Shown here: positions 47,540 to 60,051 of the stretch, in pieces | Numbering within the stretch: position 1 is the stretch's first letter | How the letters are laid out: every line of letters begins with the position of its first letter | Assembly: GCA_933228895.1 (NCBI GenBank) | Contig: OW121846.1 | Coordinates: 75,404,064 to 75,468,063 of the forward strand | Direction: 5' to 3' | Length of the DNA stretch: 64,000 nucleotides | DNA from: Platycnemis pennipes | Lineage: Eukaryota; Arthropoda; Insecta; Odonata; Platycnemididae | Notes under the pieces: generated by a model | What the model was told of the DNA's origin: nothing | Database searches by the model: none | What the model saw: the letters and a program-made list of their open reading frames with translations, nothing else | Translations under genes and position numbers: made by a program

Positions 47540-49330
47540 AGGGGAAACACCGACGGACGGATGGATTCTAAATTCTTATTCTCTCATAAACGATGGGAGA
47601 TCACGATAAGCAACATATTTACGAGATATATCGGTAAGGCGTGGGTAGCCTTAAGTGCATCTCATCTGAAAAAATCTTACGTTAAATGCATTTTTGCATG
47701 CATTAAAGTCTATTCAACTCATGAAAATTCATAACTTGGTACTTAATAAAAATCATACATCTCAATTGCAAATCATTGAGCTGCTTGAAACTGGAGTATG
47801 TGCAACCAAAAAGTTTTTCTTACTATGATCTCTTTATAATTAATAGATACATTGCTCTATCTAGTCACAATACCTTTATTCTCAAGATTTTATTCTGGAA
47901 CTGAATAAGATGCAAAGGACAGTAGTGTGTTTAGTTAAATACTCCTATGAACTTACAGAAAGTTTCTCTCGGCTGTTTGAAGAGATTGGTTGGGAAACCT
48001 TATAACCTAGAAGGTTGTTGAGAAAGTTAAAGTTTCTCGAAAAATACAAATCAGATGAATTCGATTCCGATCCTGAATACATATTTGTAACTCCCACACT
48101 ACACCAGTAAGACAAACAAGGGTGAAACTTTAAGAAAAATCAACTGGTGGACCGAGCGATACGAGAATTCGTATTTCCCACGCAAAATGCATGTCTAAAA
48201 TGCCAACAAGTATAGTTTTTTCAAACGCACTGCCCACTATACTTCATTACTAATCAACTACTATTTCACAGCTAAACTCGACTTCACGGCTTGCGTTAGG
48301 TTGTAGGGTTCTTAGCGGATATAGGCGGGTAAAGAGAGAGGGTTAGGGTGACTAGAGGCTGTAAGGGGGAGGGAGTGAAGAATGGAATGGGGATGTGGCG
48401 TAGTTAGTGAGTCACATTGAGCCGGGGAGAATAGAAGGTCTCAAGGAGTCAAACGCACTCAAGTTTAACTGTAAGTTATTTGAGTGCTGAATCTGTGGAG
48501 AGGCAAGAATAGACTCGTGCTGGAAAGAAAAGGGGCAGATGCGTGAGGAGTAATCTCCTATATTCGTGCAATACCTCCTCTTTACCCACATCACCATCTA
48601 TCGACTGATTTTAATGAAATTCCTGATTTCTTACGTATTTGAACGAACCACTTTAAAAATAAAAATCGAACAGTGTACACTTCTGCCTCTCGCCCACTCT
48701 TAGGTGTGGATAGAACTGGAGTTATGACAATTGTTTCGTGTTTTTCCCCTGTAAAATCCTCAATAAACAATTATCTATCGCACTCCATGATTATGCCTAT
48801 CGCCGTTACATTTTTTGGCGTTACATTGTGGACTTATGTTTAGAAATACTTATCGTAACTCGGTGAACACTGCAGGAGTGTGGACATTTTCGAGTTATTG
48901 TTATTATTTCTGTAATGCGTCTATCTGCAAAGCTCTCTAGTTTTCGGCAATAAATCTTTAAATATATTCATAAATATATTGTCCAATCAAAGATTTATTT
49001 CCTTTGGTGTGAACTCCACTAGAAAAAAAACACTTTTTGATTGATATTCTCCAATGTATATGCTTCAGAGCTCAAGTTCCTCCACGTAGACGCTTAGGAA
49101 TTCGTCCTAATGGGCCCTTCCCTCCTTATTCCATCACACCGAGGGACTCTAGGCGTTCCATTACTTTCTTGATGGTGGCGCAGAGAGCGGAGATAACCCT
49201 CAAGCTTATCTAAGTTATATTGCTACAGCAACTCAAGGTAGGAATTCTCTTAGGATCTCAGTGAAAACAATTTACCAAGCCCCCAACAAAATCTTTCGAC
49301 CCAGGTTTTGGAAATATCCGAGAGTAATGC
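47540..49330. other. AT-rich DNA, nothing recognised
   Basis: A small minus frame (48412-48597) and a purine-rich patch near 48310-48390 are present. No family assigned. Confidence 0.4.
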
Positions 49331-49334
49331 TGGC

Positions 49335-49445
49335 TGGGGTATTCAGGTCGGCTGCATACCGGCCTTGCATTCCATAGATTGTGAGATCGAATTCCGCCTC
49401 TGGCATGGATATCTTTGTGGAAAAGCTACACTTAGTAAGTCAAGA
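49335..49445 (+). repeat. tRNA-like SINE head
   Basis: TCGGCTGCATACCGGCCTTG (A-box position) and GTGAGATCGAATTCCGCCTC (B box), then ATGGATATCTTTGTGGAAAA. It resembles the general tRNA-SINE plan but does not share the family A body. Confidence 0.45.
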
Positions 49446-49631
49446 TTAGTTAAAATATTGCAGTATAAAATATAAACCTTGAATATTTATAGCGTAAATT
49501 GTTTTTCGGAAGTAGTTTGCTTTTTTTGTGGATTTCGTAAAGTTCATTCAGTATTGCTATTGAATAATTCTTATTTTCATTTTTTTTCTAAAAATAATAG
49601 AAATTTACTCCGTGATATGCGGGATCTTCAT

Positions 49632-49950
49632 AGGTATTGACTAGAACAATGATTTCCAATCATTTGAATCCTGGCTATGGCAAATGCCTGTTACAGTTGC
49701 CTCTCTGTCCTTTCCTTAGTGAAGTGTAGAAAGGGTGGCAAGGTCAGTGCTCAAGCAGCTGCATGGGACGTTAAACTGCAGAAACCTCGGCGCCTATCGT
49801 TAATAGCACTAGAGCCGTTGCTGAGTTTCTCTTTACCCTTCCTCCGCCCCTTGAAATACTCCAACCTATACCCAATTTCACGCCTATCCTTGAAGGCGCA
49901 AAAGACCTTAGCTGTCGGTTACCTCCACGAAAAAGCTTCTACCGGGTATT
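49632..49950 (+). repeat. SINE family A (copy A4)
   Basis: TATTGACTAGAACAATGATT and ATTTGAATCCTGGCTATGGC form the head. The body follows: ATGGGACGTTAAACTG, TCGGCGCCTATCGTTAATAG, TTTCTCTTTACCCTTCC and TTAGCTGTCGGTTACCTCC. The plus frame at 49677-49985 is only a readthrough of the SINE. Confidence 0.75.
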
Positions 49951-50249
49951 ATTATGGATCCGAGTGCTTAGCCAAGCTAGGGTAAATGGAATGTGGGTGG
50001 AAGACAGAGGTAAATTCCATCCGCTTGTTTGCGCGTTTAAACCGACGTAGTTTTTAGTGCAGACTATCGTACCGCAGTTTCTATGTAAATTTAAGCAATG
50101 GTTGTGTTTAAGGTAGTAACTTTGGCAACATATAAAGAGAGGAGAAAAGCCTAGCGTCTGCATTAGCATACTGTTAACGAAAGTCACCAAGAGACCCACC
50201 GTTTTACACCCTGACCTACGGACGGAGTGCTGCCCTTAAATTGTTTCCT

Positions 50250-50365
50250 TAATTACTCTCAGGTGGGGTCAAGTGACTCATAGAAAAATGTGGGCCACTG
50301 CCTGGATACGAACCCGAGCTCTCGGGGCGGGAGACTTTTAAACCACTCACCACAATTTCTCGTTT
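50250..50365 (-). repeat. tRNA-derived SINE-like unit
   Basis: The minus strand has GTGGTGAGTGGTTTAAAAGT (A-box position), GAGCTCGGGTTCGTATCCAG (B box) and GCAGTGGCCCACATTTTTC. It stands head-to-head with A5 just downstream. Confidence 0.5.
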
Positions 50366-50407
50366 TACTGTCCAACACTTAAGAATTTTAGGCGACGTGG
50401 CGTCCGA

Positions 50408-50698
50408 TATACGAGGTGGTCGGATTGGTGTGGCTTTCATCTCGAGGTCCCGGGCTCGAATGCCGGCAGTAGCAGAGATTTTGTATTAGTATGTAGGTCC
50501 CCACTCGACTGCTGTGTGGGAGTCAATTGGAGTTCAGTACTGTGTACGCCGAATGGGATCTTAAACCGTGCACCCTTTGGCGTCTTTTGCTTCGAGTAGG
50601 CTGATGCCGTTGCCAGATTTCTCTCCACCCTCCTAACGTTCCCTGGCGCCATTGACCCATCTTTCGGTCACCTTCGCCGAATGACAGCAATTGCTTCG
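50408..50698 (+). repeat. SINE family A (copy A5)
   Basis: GTCGGATTGGTGTGGCTTTC, TCCCGGGCTCGAATGCCGGC (B box), GAATGGGATCTTAAACCGTG, TTTGGCGTCTTTTGCTTCG, GTAGGCTGATGCCG and TTTCTCTCCACCCTCC. This is a full-length family A layout with a good head. Confidence 0.8.
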
Positions 50699-50789
50699 AC
50701 GTTTGAACGCTCACGCCGGCAGAATAATTCAGCGGAGAGTTTCTTCGGTTGTTAATGGATTCGTGGACCCACAGATGGTAAATACGTTT

Positions 50790-51215
50790 CTTGCGGGCAT
50801 CCCTAAGACGCCCCAGGGGCGAAATTTCTCCGTGGGCGAGGGAAGGGTGAGCCGCGGTGACTGAGGGCTCGCGAGCGTCGGGTCGTGTGCAGAGAGAGTT
50901 TGTGGCCTTTTGCACTTCGGCCCGCGGAGGGGCCGCCCCGTCTCGACGAGTGGGGGCGTCACAATGGGCAGGGGCCTCTTGTGGGGCCCTTGGGACCGCA
51001 CCCTCGGCACTCGAGAGAGGCGACGAGTGGCTCCGGACGGACGCGGCCCCTCGTGGGGGCCTGGAGTGCCGGCGGCGTCAGACAGGGGCCCCTCGCCCAC
51101 TCCACCCTCGAGGAGCCAGCCAGCCGGCCCACTTCGCCCGCGAGGGAAAGCAAAAAGGCGGCTACCTGACCCGTGTGGTTTATTTGCCACCTCGGGCCTT
51201 TCGAGAGCTCTCGTA
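50790..51215. other. CpG-rich GC island
   Basis: A dense GC block with frames open on both strands (50729-51190 minus; 50857-51216, 50885-51169 and 50910-51221 plus). Up to four frames are simultaneously open, so openness here is compositional and no gene is called. It follows SINE A5 directly. Confidence 0.5.
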
Positions 51216-51219
51216 AATT

Positions 51220-52485
51220 AAGTCTTCCCGGAAAAAGTCTTTTGGAAAAATGTGGGGGAAAAATAAAATAGAGCATGGGCGCCACGAGAGGCGGGAAGTG
51301 GGATTGTGGATGCCCATGGTTTCGGGGGTCGGGGGTTCTCCTTCACCTGTTCTTGATCTCCTCCCACCATCTAGAACTAAATATCGTGATTTCTAGTTCC
51401 GAGCATTTTTCTAGTCACGCAATTCATAAGGAAGATCGTTTATTAAAACCTTCATTTTCCGCGTGAAAAGTAATTAGTAGCCTTCCGCGCGTAAAATTTG
51501 TATTCCTCTCGGCTTTGGTTGAGGAAACTTAAGACTGGCCAACAGTTTTCCGCTACTCCGTGGTTTTTCACGCGGGTGAAAGTTTTTAGGAATAATCTGT
51601 CTTTACGTTGCCCAAGGTTTCTCCATGGTAATGACTGTGTAATTAATTTAATACGCTGTGCAAATTTCTCAGCGTGTCTTATTTACTTACATCGAGTAAA
51701 TTGGGCATTTTTTATTTAAAAGTAAGTAGTGGAAAACATTCAGCGTAAATAGCCCGGAATGGACATTCTCTCTTCCCTGTTTACTTTTCAATTTGGCATT
51801 TTCTCAAAGAGAAATGAAGTTCAAAATGAAGAAAAATACATCTGCAGTAGTTTTTGTATAGTTAAAATCAAATTCGGTGTGGATTTAGGATTCAAGATAC
51901 ATGATTGGGGCCATTTTGTTTGGAAAAAAGAATCTACCTATAGCAAAAAAGAAGTGCTGAACACTCCAAAAAGAAAACAGTGGTCATGCATTTGTCATGC
52001 ATTGATATGTATACTCTTCTGATGAAGAGTGTCTTCGTGCGAAGAGTGAATTGGAGGAATGGCAAAGGAGAGTCTTGAATGAGATATATGAAGCAAGTAG
52101 TGAAGTATGTAAAAATGAATAGTAATACAAGCATGGAGAGTTCAACTGATAAGAGACGCGGGGGAAAGCTGTGTCAAACCAATCTTAAGAATGTTGTTCT
52201 GTGATGATGGCGATCAGAAAAGTACACTGACTATGAAGGTATTCTTCTTTGAGTGAGCCCAACTGATCACGGTCCACTCGTTCGCTTGATTTTGCACTTC
52301 TCCTCGTGAAGGGAAATAATTGCATGGATTGTGTTCGAAGACTTTCTCCATTTTATCTTAAAACGTCTCTCTTGAACCTCCGTAGTATTTTTTGGCCTTC
52401 CAGAATTAGTAGTAGCAATATTCTTGGCTATAGTGTGCTCCTATGTTTGAGGTTACATCACTCAATCTAAACCGTAGTTCTCAAC
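51220..52485. other. AT-rich DNA, nothing recognised
   Basis: Short open frames only (51498-51719, 51759-52022 plus; 51934-52134 minus). Confidence 0.4.
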
Positions 52486-52489
52486 CCTT

Positions 52490-52600
52490 GGACGCCCATT
52501 CCTGGCTTGGGTTTCGAAACCGTGACCTTTGATATGTCGGGCTGGCACATCACCGAGCTAACTACCGCGGCCGACTTCACTTGCTGCCTCAAAACAAGTG
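52490..52600 (-). repeat. tRNA-like SINE head
   Basis: The minus strand has GCGGTAGTTAGCTCGGTGAT (A box), GTCACGGTTTCGAAACCCAA (B box) and GCCAGGAATGGGCG. Single copy in the window. Confidence 0.5.
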
Positions 52601-52609
52601 CAAACGTGG

Positions 52610-53900
52610 TTTATGATTTAGAAGCTTGACTCTCGCTGCCGGCATTTCCTCATTTACAAGACCTTGAATATATGTTTGACCTCGATTTCCGTCACGTGAT
52701 TGTTGTCAAAATATCCTTTGCCGAGTTTTTTTATTTGCTATTGCGTCGAAGTTCACGCTGTTTTTTTCTGTGTTTTATCCCTCCTACTTAGTTTCTTGTC
52801 CCCTTCAGTTGAATAAATATCACATTTTAAACCTTGCCTTTTGTTCTGTCATTAGTCTTTGGAGCGTATTTGCAGCTAATAGCTGCGGTATTAGCTGTTC
52901 TATATCCCACCTCACGATTTATGAACTGCGTTATTTCGCTTCGGTCCTTTATTTGACTTTTACACTTGCCATTAGTTTTAGTATCCGCAACATGCTGCTT
53001 TGGTTTGATCGGGTCATCATCATTTATCAACGACGAGGCTTGGCATTTCGCTATCAGAGGTAGTGCGCAATGACCGGAATTACTGATTTAACGCGCCAAA
53101 GACCCATTTTTTTTACTTGTTTCAATCGAAAAATATGCCAACTCCTCTTCAATGCAGCACCCAGAGTTGAACAACCAAAATACTTTGTCCTAATGGCTCT
53201 GCAAACTGCATGAGGAGAAAGTATTCATTCAATAGAAGCAGTATGTGTTTGACTCACAGTGGTGAGACTTCCATTCTGATACCTGAAAAATTTATCTTTT
53301 TCGTATTTAAATCTCTATTGTCACTCATTGAATCCTACGTTCACTGAATTCGCGATACCTGTCCTCAATAGTATGTACCTACGTCAATAAATAGTTGTTT
53401 GGCTCGTTGCCTTATATCGACCTTGGATTTCAGTTCAAAACGGTGTTGAGGATTTCAGCTTATTTGTCAGCATGAAATAAGTAGCAGCTGTGCGAACGTA
53501 TAGACCAAAATAGAGAGCCTAATATGCTGAAATTACTGCTGGGATTTCCTTTTCAATGAGACTGCATCACTAAAATTAATGGAGAGAACACCATGGTAAG
53601 ATCATATTTCAAATGCGCCAGTAACCCGTCACATTATCCTCGTTACCTTATTACGTACTGAAACCGTATGTAATGAAACTGAATAGTGCCTCGCTCTGTA
53701 TTGAAACTTAAATCAGCGAATCCTGATCTCCTGACTGACTTTCCATTTGAGTTTTATGATCTCATCTTCAGTTAGGTATCAAAATTTTATGTGCCCCCAG
53801 ACTCAAATTCCTTTCTGTTGTCATCACCTCATTCTCCCACTCCTTTCTCCCATGCCATTTTTATACTTTCCTGCGTATCTTCGCGGCTCATTGATAACAC
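52610..53900. other. AT-rich DNA, nothing recognised
   Basis: A TTAACGCGCCAAAGACCCAT step at about 53087 resembles a TTAA-flanked terminus, but no partner end was found. The small plus frame 52770-53063 is unassigned. Confidence 0.35.
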
Positions 53901-53907
53901 TGGGGAT

Positions 53908-54212
53908 CAAGTTGGTGTATTGGCTATAGCACTGGTTTCCCATCCCGAGAATCTGGGTTCGAATCCCATCAATGGAAGATTTTAATGGTATATTGAACTC
54001 CACTGGGGTGTTGGATAAGAAGGCATTCGAGTTCAGAATTCCATCCGTCGAATGAGACGTTAAACCATGTACGCCTTCGTTAAGAGTAAGCTAATGCCAA
54101 CTTCAGGTTTCAATCCAGCCTTCCTCAATTCCTAGAAAAAATTCCATGCACATCCGATTACTCAACTCTTTTAAAAGGCCTGTCGGTCGCCTTCCCCGAA
54201 TAACTACTACAA
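53908..54212 (+). repeat. SINE family A (copy A6)
   Basis: The head has GTGTATTGGCTATAGCACTG and CTGGGTTCGAATCCCATCAA, a well-kept B box. The body has GAATGAGACGTTAAACCATG, TTCGTTAAGAGTAAGCTAAT and CTGTCGGTCGCCTTCCCCGA. It ends in a CTACTACAACTACTTACTTA simple tail. Confidence 0.85.
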
Positions 54213-54343
54213 CTACTTACTTATGAAACCAATAAACGATACAAACTCCTTCTTGAATTAGTTGTGGCATTTTAAAGTGAGCTGGGACTTAAATCCTGGG
54301 AGTGTATCGAAAGTGCAGAGGAAGATCTGAATCTGGTGAAAAC

Positions 54344-54393
54344 AGGTTTTACCGACAACACTGTCCAACTTTTTTCCGCTTCGTCGTCTTGAG
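54344..54393 (-). mobile_element. Weak hammerhead-like / PLE-end relic
   Basis: On the minus strand TTTCTCAAGACGACGAAGCG is followed by AGTGTTGTCGGTAAAACCTG. This gives a CTNAAGA box, a CGAC/GTCG stem and a damaged GAAAC box. Only comparison with the stronger loci suggests it. Confidence 0.25.
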
Positions 54394-54559
54394 AAACATC
54401 AATAGCCCTAGGATGAATTTGAAACCCTGGTGGGCTCTGTTTGTGAATTTTTATTTCACTTTTTTGATGCTTCGGTCCAGTCTCCTGTGTTATGGCATTC
54501 GCTTTGCTGCACTTCTTGATAGGTAGGTATGATTTGTGTATAGTGTATGTTGACAAGCA

Positions 54560-55960
54560 AAGGTCATACTACACCAAGCTTTCATTCTTGCTTTTGAAAA
54601 TAATTGATAAATAGCATCTCTAAGAATATACTTCACTTTATAAAACTCCAATGTATTTCTGATAACATCAACAACCCGTAAAAATTGCATACATTTATTC
54701 TCCTGCTCCTATTGCTCACAAATATTAAAATTCTTACGTCCAGCCAGATGTCAATTACATTACGTCCAAAGATGTCCCACAGTAATTGAAGAGTCGCAAG
54801 AATCACATCCGGGCTGGACGTTCACTGCTGAAACGCACGTTTTAACGACTTATTCTGTGGGTTCGGGATAAATCGCTTCTCGCGGATATCGCCTGTAGTC
54901 TACTTCCCTAATTTTGAATCGGAAATTTCTTATTTCATTTACATTCCACCAGCCACATACCAAAATTTGATTTAATTTACATTCAACCAACTACAGCTGG
55001 CATCAACTTCAAAAGACCTCCCTTTTTCTTAGAATTGTAACTCACGAATGACAATACGAATGCGAATTTCTCCTGTCTGCAGATCACGGTAACGTTCACA
55101 ACGGGTGCTAAGGGCCCGAATGAATGTTTAGTTTTGTAATGAAACTGGAACCAGTTAATAATATATTATAACTAAAGATTAACCAACAGGTTTGTGAAAC
55201 GTTTTATCGGAATTCATGCTCATGAGTCCAACATGTTGGCACTTTTCACCATGGGGTAAATATGGTGAAAGGAAAAAGTGACTCAGTTCACCGGGGTGGA
55301 GATGAATAGAGAGAAAGATTGATATTATTATATTGATATTATATATTATTTAATTTCAGGCTAATGCAGAGTTTCCTGCCACTGCCGCCATGCATACTTA
55401 TATCGGCATTTTCTCAAGTGCTCGTAAAACTTGATTGTGAATCGCACTTTCTTATTAAATTAAATTTTTATTCATTCAAATTGACATAAGCAAACTTTTT
55501 ACCACCTTAAAAATATTTAATTCAATATGAGAAGAGAACAACGATATTGAGATTGCCTGTCATCAGTTCACATTGCTAGTTGTGCAATGTATGTACGATG
55601 TGCTCATAATGTCATATCAATGCCGCTTTGTGAAGGAGACCAGGGAAATTTAAGTGAACGAGCATGGCTCGTGTGCATTTCATATCTTCAATCATAAATT
55701 TGAGAGAGTGACTCTTATCCCGTAATTTATTCTCCTCCATAATTGTATTTACCCCTCGCCTCCGTTTCACCCCATCTCTTTTCCATCCACCTGTGTTTCT
55801 TGTTTTTGCTCCGGAGGGAGCCACGTGTGCAATCCCTACTCAAGTTCGTACTTCCACAAAGTTTCATATAATCACATCACGGTCAGCATTTCCCTATTCG
55901 CTGCGGCCAATCCTACAATGTTTTAGTTTAGTTATAAATTTTCACCGGTATCTACATATA
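54560..55960. other. AT-rich DNA, nothing recognised
   Basis: 55318-55360 is an ATATT-rich low-complexity patch. The minus frame 55612-55824 has no recognisable family. Confidence 0.4.
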
Positions 55961-55964
55961 ATAT

Positions 55965-56690
55965 CCTGCGAGCCACCACGAGGGTGTGTGTGTGGCAGGG
56001 GGTGAATATTACCTAACATGCACTATTGACATGCAACTAGAATACTACATGGACACATGCTACATAATAGGGTCATCTGCTGCTAGATGGTTTGTATCTA
56101 CATATATATAGTAAAGAGATTGGTTGTTAACATGCGTCATGCACTGCAGACTACTCTGCAATATTTCCCCTTCTTATTCCTTTGCTATGATGCCTATTAA
56201 GTTCCCTTATGGTATGGGGGAAATATGATATTTTGAAACTACAAGCAAGACAATCTATCTCTCTAATCTTATGTATCCGGTCGAATCTAACATAATACGG
56301 TAGAGATTTTAATACATACCTAACATCTTCAATAAAGCTATCTAATTTAAATTTCTGCAATAGAATCTGTATTTAACCTACGATCTGATAATGATTCCCA
56401 ACCTAATTATTCTATACATTCTGATACGCTACTAAACCTATTGCGACATCTTTTAACCAACCTAGATGCTCTCGCTGCACGCTGTCTAGCTCTCTGATCA
56501 AGCCTAATTCATCGGATCCCATACACTGGCTGCGTATTCAGGGTGGGGCCTAGCTTGTGAAAAGTAACATCACTCTTTTGTCTTCTCATCACATTTCCCA
56601 AGTACTCTTTTTACAAATCTTAATTTTCTTTTGCTCGGCCGCCTATTTTGGTGTAGATCTTCAAGAGCACGAAATGCATAATAACTTACT
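55965..56690 (-). mobile_element. L2/CR1-type LINE, decayed 3' end
   Basis: Minus-strand translation gives KRVLGKCDEKTKE, a stop, CYFSQARPHPEYAASVWDPM and, one frame over, GLIRELDSVQREHLGW. Then follow LGWESLSDRRL and the open frame 56360-56151 ending in HKIREIDCLACSFKISYFPH and TIRELNR. These are the conserved terminal blocks of L2/CR1-type RT proteins (RPxLEYAxxVWDP, ExVQRRA, LGWxxLxxRR, SFFPRTIRxWN). The 3' UTR at 56000-55965 has CACCCTCGTGGTGGCTCGCA and GGATATTATATG, matching the tail at 20801-20845. It is inactive. Confidence 0.75.
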
Positions 56691-56959
56691 GTGCTAAACA
56701 TTAATTAAAATTTTTATTCCAGTATATTCTCCACACTCATTTTTGGCAGTCAATTTCCACAAACCGTAGCTCCTGCACGTATTTTCAATAAGTTTTCTTG
56801 CCTTGTGTTTTGTTTTTGGGTGGGTTTTCTGTAGTATTTCACTCACTCCATTTTAATGTGTAGCCATCCATGGATAGAACTGTGATACAGATGGATATTT
56901 TTCTCAGGGGATTATTACGTCATATTTTTAGATATCTTCCCTTATTTTTAGACCCCACG

Positions 56960-57275
56960 TTTCCTCTCTCCGCAGTCCTGCTCCGCCGTGTATACCCACC
57001 CACGGGCAACCCTCCTCTGCTCCCTCGACTCAAAACCCTGTCTCGCCCCTATTCCCTTTCGCTGTCCCCTCATCACAACTCCCTCCCACCGTTAAGCCTC
57101 GCTCCTCCCCAAGCCCCCCTTTCTGCACCCCTCTCGTCTCCGTGGCGTCCCGCCCTCATCATAACACGCTCTCCCTCACCTCGCCCTCCTCCTCCCACCC
57201 CTATATAACCGTTCCCTGGCTCCATCGCCAGCCCCCCCGACCCCACCCTGCAATTTCGCCACCGTCCTCTCTAGG
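56960..57275. repeat. Pyrimidine-rich GC tract
   Basis: About 300 bases of C/T-rich plus strand (CCCTCCCACC, CGCTCCTCCCC types). The plus frame 56870-57208 encodes Pro/Leu/Ser low complexity and is an artefact. The tract immediately precedes SINE A7. Confidence 0.6.
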
Positions 57276-57292
57276 ATGTATCCAACGGGGAT

Positions 57293-57595
57293 CGGGTTCG
57301 TGTGGTGACAAGAGTACTAATCTCCCACCCCGAGGGCCCGGGTTCGAATCCCGATTGAGGAAGATTTCTCACTGGTTAACGGTCCCCACACGAATGCTTT
57401 GTGAAAACAGCTCGAGGCTAGTGCTTCGTCCGTCAGATGGGACGTTAAAACAATGGTCGTGGACGTTAACCCGTGTACCTATCGGCGCCTTTCGTTCAGA
57501 GCAGAACAATGCCGACGCCAGCTTTCTCTCCAACCTTCCGCCAGTCCCTGAAATATTTCCCCCTATTCTATGACTCACATATCCAGGCACGTAGG
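57293..57595 (+). repeat. SINE family A (copy A7)
   Basis: GTGTGGTGACAAGAGTACTA, CCCGGGTTCGAATCCCGATT (near-consensus B box), GATGGGACGTTAAAAC, ATCGGCGCCTTTCGTTCAGA, ATGCCGACGCC and TTTCTCTCCAACCTTCCG. It is the least diverged copy here, with an extra GGACGTTAACCC step in the body. Confidence 0.85.
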
Positions 57596-57599
57596 CAGA

Positions 57600-58245
57600 A
57601 ATTTGCTTCAGGGTGGGGGGTAAGTCTAATGTAGCGTAACTTGGGACAAATCAGCTTTGCCCGTTCTGTGCTGACATGTTAAAAATCTCTTCCCTTAGTT
57701 TTCAGTGCTTGGTATATCCTTTCACAGTGCCCATTCCTATCTCTTCTCAATGTTAAAGTTCACTGCTTACTTGTTATGAAGCAGGTATTAAGACTGCCCC
57801 AGAACATCAGCGCATGCATATATATATATGATTGAAAAGAACAATTAGTAACCACACACTTGTATCAAACTAGTTATCACGTTTCAAGCCACACATAACA
57901 CTTGATTTATAATCAGTGTAATCCGGATTATTATGCCCAGTTAAAATCGGAGCAAAATTACTGGGAAAAATTTCGGGTGGAGCTGAATCCCCAGAAGCTA
58001 CGAAGTCCCAGTAGCCCCCCCTGGCTACGTGCCTGATTGCAGCATTTGCGGCATAGGCAACGTCCTACATTGGTTTATATATTGGTTCCCTACATTAAGT
58101 TACCTGCCGTTATGGTTGCCCCCCCCCCCCATTGGCTTCGTAAATGCACGTATCATAAATGGCAAAATTGACCAAATCTATGAGTTACATCCCCCAAATA
58201 AAGTACAACTGCTGCAGAATGTATCCCGTTGCATCTCTTGCAATC
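57600..58245. other. AT-rich DNA with a poly(C) run
   Basis: A run of about 13-14 C lies at about 58117-58130, and a (TA)n run at about 57818-57828. No gene or known repeat identified. Confidence 0.45.
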
Positions 58246-58249
58246 TTTC

Positions 58250-58740
58250 ATCGTCAATCCTAGCCATTCTCCTTCAAACCTCATCTTGCTCATACCGCCG
58301 CCTGCCCCCGTTTGCCCTCCCACCTGCCCACATAAATTGACGCTCTCATTACATGCCGTCTGCCTCCGATCTCGACCTCAAACCCCTTCTCCGTAGTTCT
58401 CCTCCGACTTCTCCCGGATTCCTCTCCCGATGACTCCACACCTCGACTCCTCTTCCTCCGTCCCCTCATCCCGTAAGCCTTCATCCCTTTCACCCAAATC
58501 CCTCCCTCCCCTTCAGCCTCCCCCTTCTCGCCCTCCCCCATTCACATCTTGCCCCCGGTTCGCCCCCTCCTCCGCCCGCTCCCTCCAATCCAGGCCTCAC
58601 GCTCGACTTTCCAACTTCGTAGTTGCATTATATTGTGCCACCATTTCCCCCATTATGTGAACCCCTTTTCCACCTCGCCGGCTGCAAAACCCCGTCTTAT
58701 ATCTCATCGTTCTTTAACCCTTCCCCTCTCCACGCTTCTC
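58250..58740. repeat. Pyrimidine-rich GC tract
   Basis: Another C/T-rich plus-strand tract. Frames across it (58430-58660, 58549-58785 plus; 58290-58541 minus, Gly/Glu/Arg-rich) are compositional. Confidence 0.6.
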
Positions 58741-58744
58741 CTCT

Positions 58745-59960
58745 CCGCCTCCTTCATAACCAGGGAATTGAGCCCAGGGTCATAGAATACTCTCGACTTG
58801 CGAAAAAAACCTTTTCTCATAAGTGGTGCGAGGATCCCAAGAAATGTTTGGTGTAATTTGGTGAACATACCCTAGGATAATATATATTCCAGCCACGTTC
58901 ACCACCTCTACCATTGTAAATGCTTTTTAATATTCCTGCCAATTATTTTCCTGCTGATAAATAATGTTTTTCACCGGATTACACTTCATTGTTGTGGGAG
59001 GGAGGGTTTAATTATATTGAGAGGTTTCTGCTTGCATTCAAGGAGTGGTCTCCAAATGTATCCCATCTCGTCTAAATTCTCTCTAGCTTAAATATCTCCT
59101 GCTATGCTACAGTGAAGAAATTAATTTTTTCCACACACTTGCTAAATTTTCCATTTTTTAAATTAATCATCAATTAGGAGAGCCTTTGCGCTTCCTGTTT
59201 TTCGTCCTTTTTTGGATTGTTAAATATTTCTTATTTGATTTGGCTCCAATATTCTTCTTTGTTCTCCTAACTGAGCTGATATTTCCTGGCTCTATTCATA
59301 ACCATAATAATGCTGGCATACCAGTGATTAATATCACTCTAAAATGTCATATTCCTTTACTCTGTGGGAGGATCACTGCCGTCTTGCTCTCCTTCCATTG
59401 GGGTTAGTGGTGTTTTTGCCTCAATACCTCGCGCTGTTTGCTTTTTACATTAAAAGTTTGGGAGAGAATAAGTTTTCCGCTTCCTTCCTTCATTTCCTAC
59501 TGTTACACGGTTTTTTAATTGGCCGCGCGACGTCTCTTCAGCCACATTACGGGGGCAGAGAAACAGTGGGATTTTTCTTTTCCTCTGGATTCTTCTGTTT
59601 ACTTTTAATTTGCGTCCCTGACAAGAGAAATCGTCATTACTTCCACTAATACACCTCTCAACTTTTGGGACATTTTGGAACGAGCTACCCCTGCCACCAC
59701 CTCAAGTTCGTTAGCCACAGGAAAGAATACTAAGGACTATGACGAATGCAAATGAAAGTAATTGATTTTTGGCGCGTTTGGTTCTATTGACGGTTCTAAT
59801 GGAAAATATTCCTTGAAATTTTGGCGTCTTCTTCTAATGACATGGAAATTTCTCCAGTTTTAATGAATATTTATCATGCCTGTTAAACCACTCGATGCTA
59901 ACGCGATTGTCTCCGCTCTGGGATTTGATTACTCTGAAATATCGATCTGAAGGAATTAAT
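58745..59960. other. AT-rich DNA, nothing recognised
   Basis: Plus frames 59186-59407 and 59344-59649 encode hydrophobic, Phe/Leu-rich peptides from T-rich sequence. Transmembrane-like character here is compositional. Confidence 0.4.
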
Positions 59961-59965
59961 TATCT

Positions 59966-60051
59966 CCTTCTTACCTTTATATGTAATATAATAATAATAT
60001 ATTAATATAATATATTATTATTATATAATATGTAATATAAAGGTAAGAAGG
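59966..60051. repeat. TA-rich palindromic element (about 86 bp)
   Basis: Arms 59966-59982 (CCTTCTTACCTTTATAT) and 60035-60051 (its exact reverse complement) enclose an almost self-complementary AATAATAATATAT core. This is consistent with a tiny fold-back element or a cruciform-prone AT repeat. No target-site duplication was confirmed. Confidence 0.85.

Noticed and set aside
57293..57370. Possible tRNA gene (good A and B boxes)
   Set aside because: The unit continues into the shared SINE family A body and lacks a closed acceptor stem; it is a tRNA-derived SINE head. The same argument applies to the other tRNA-like heads.
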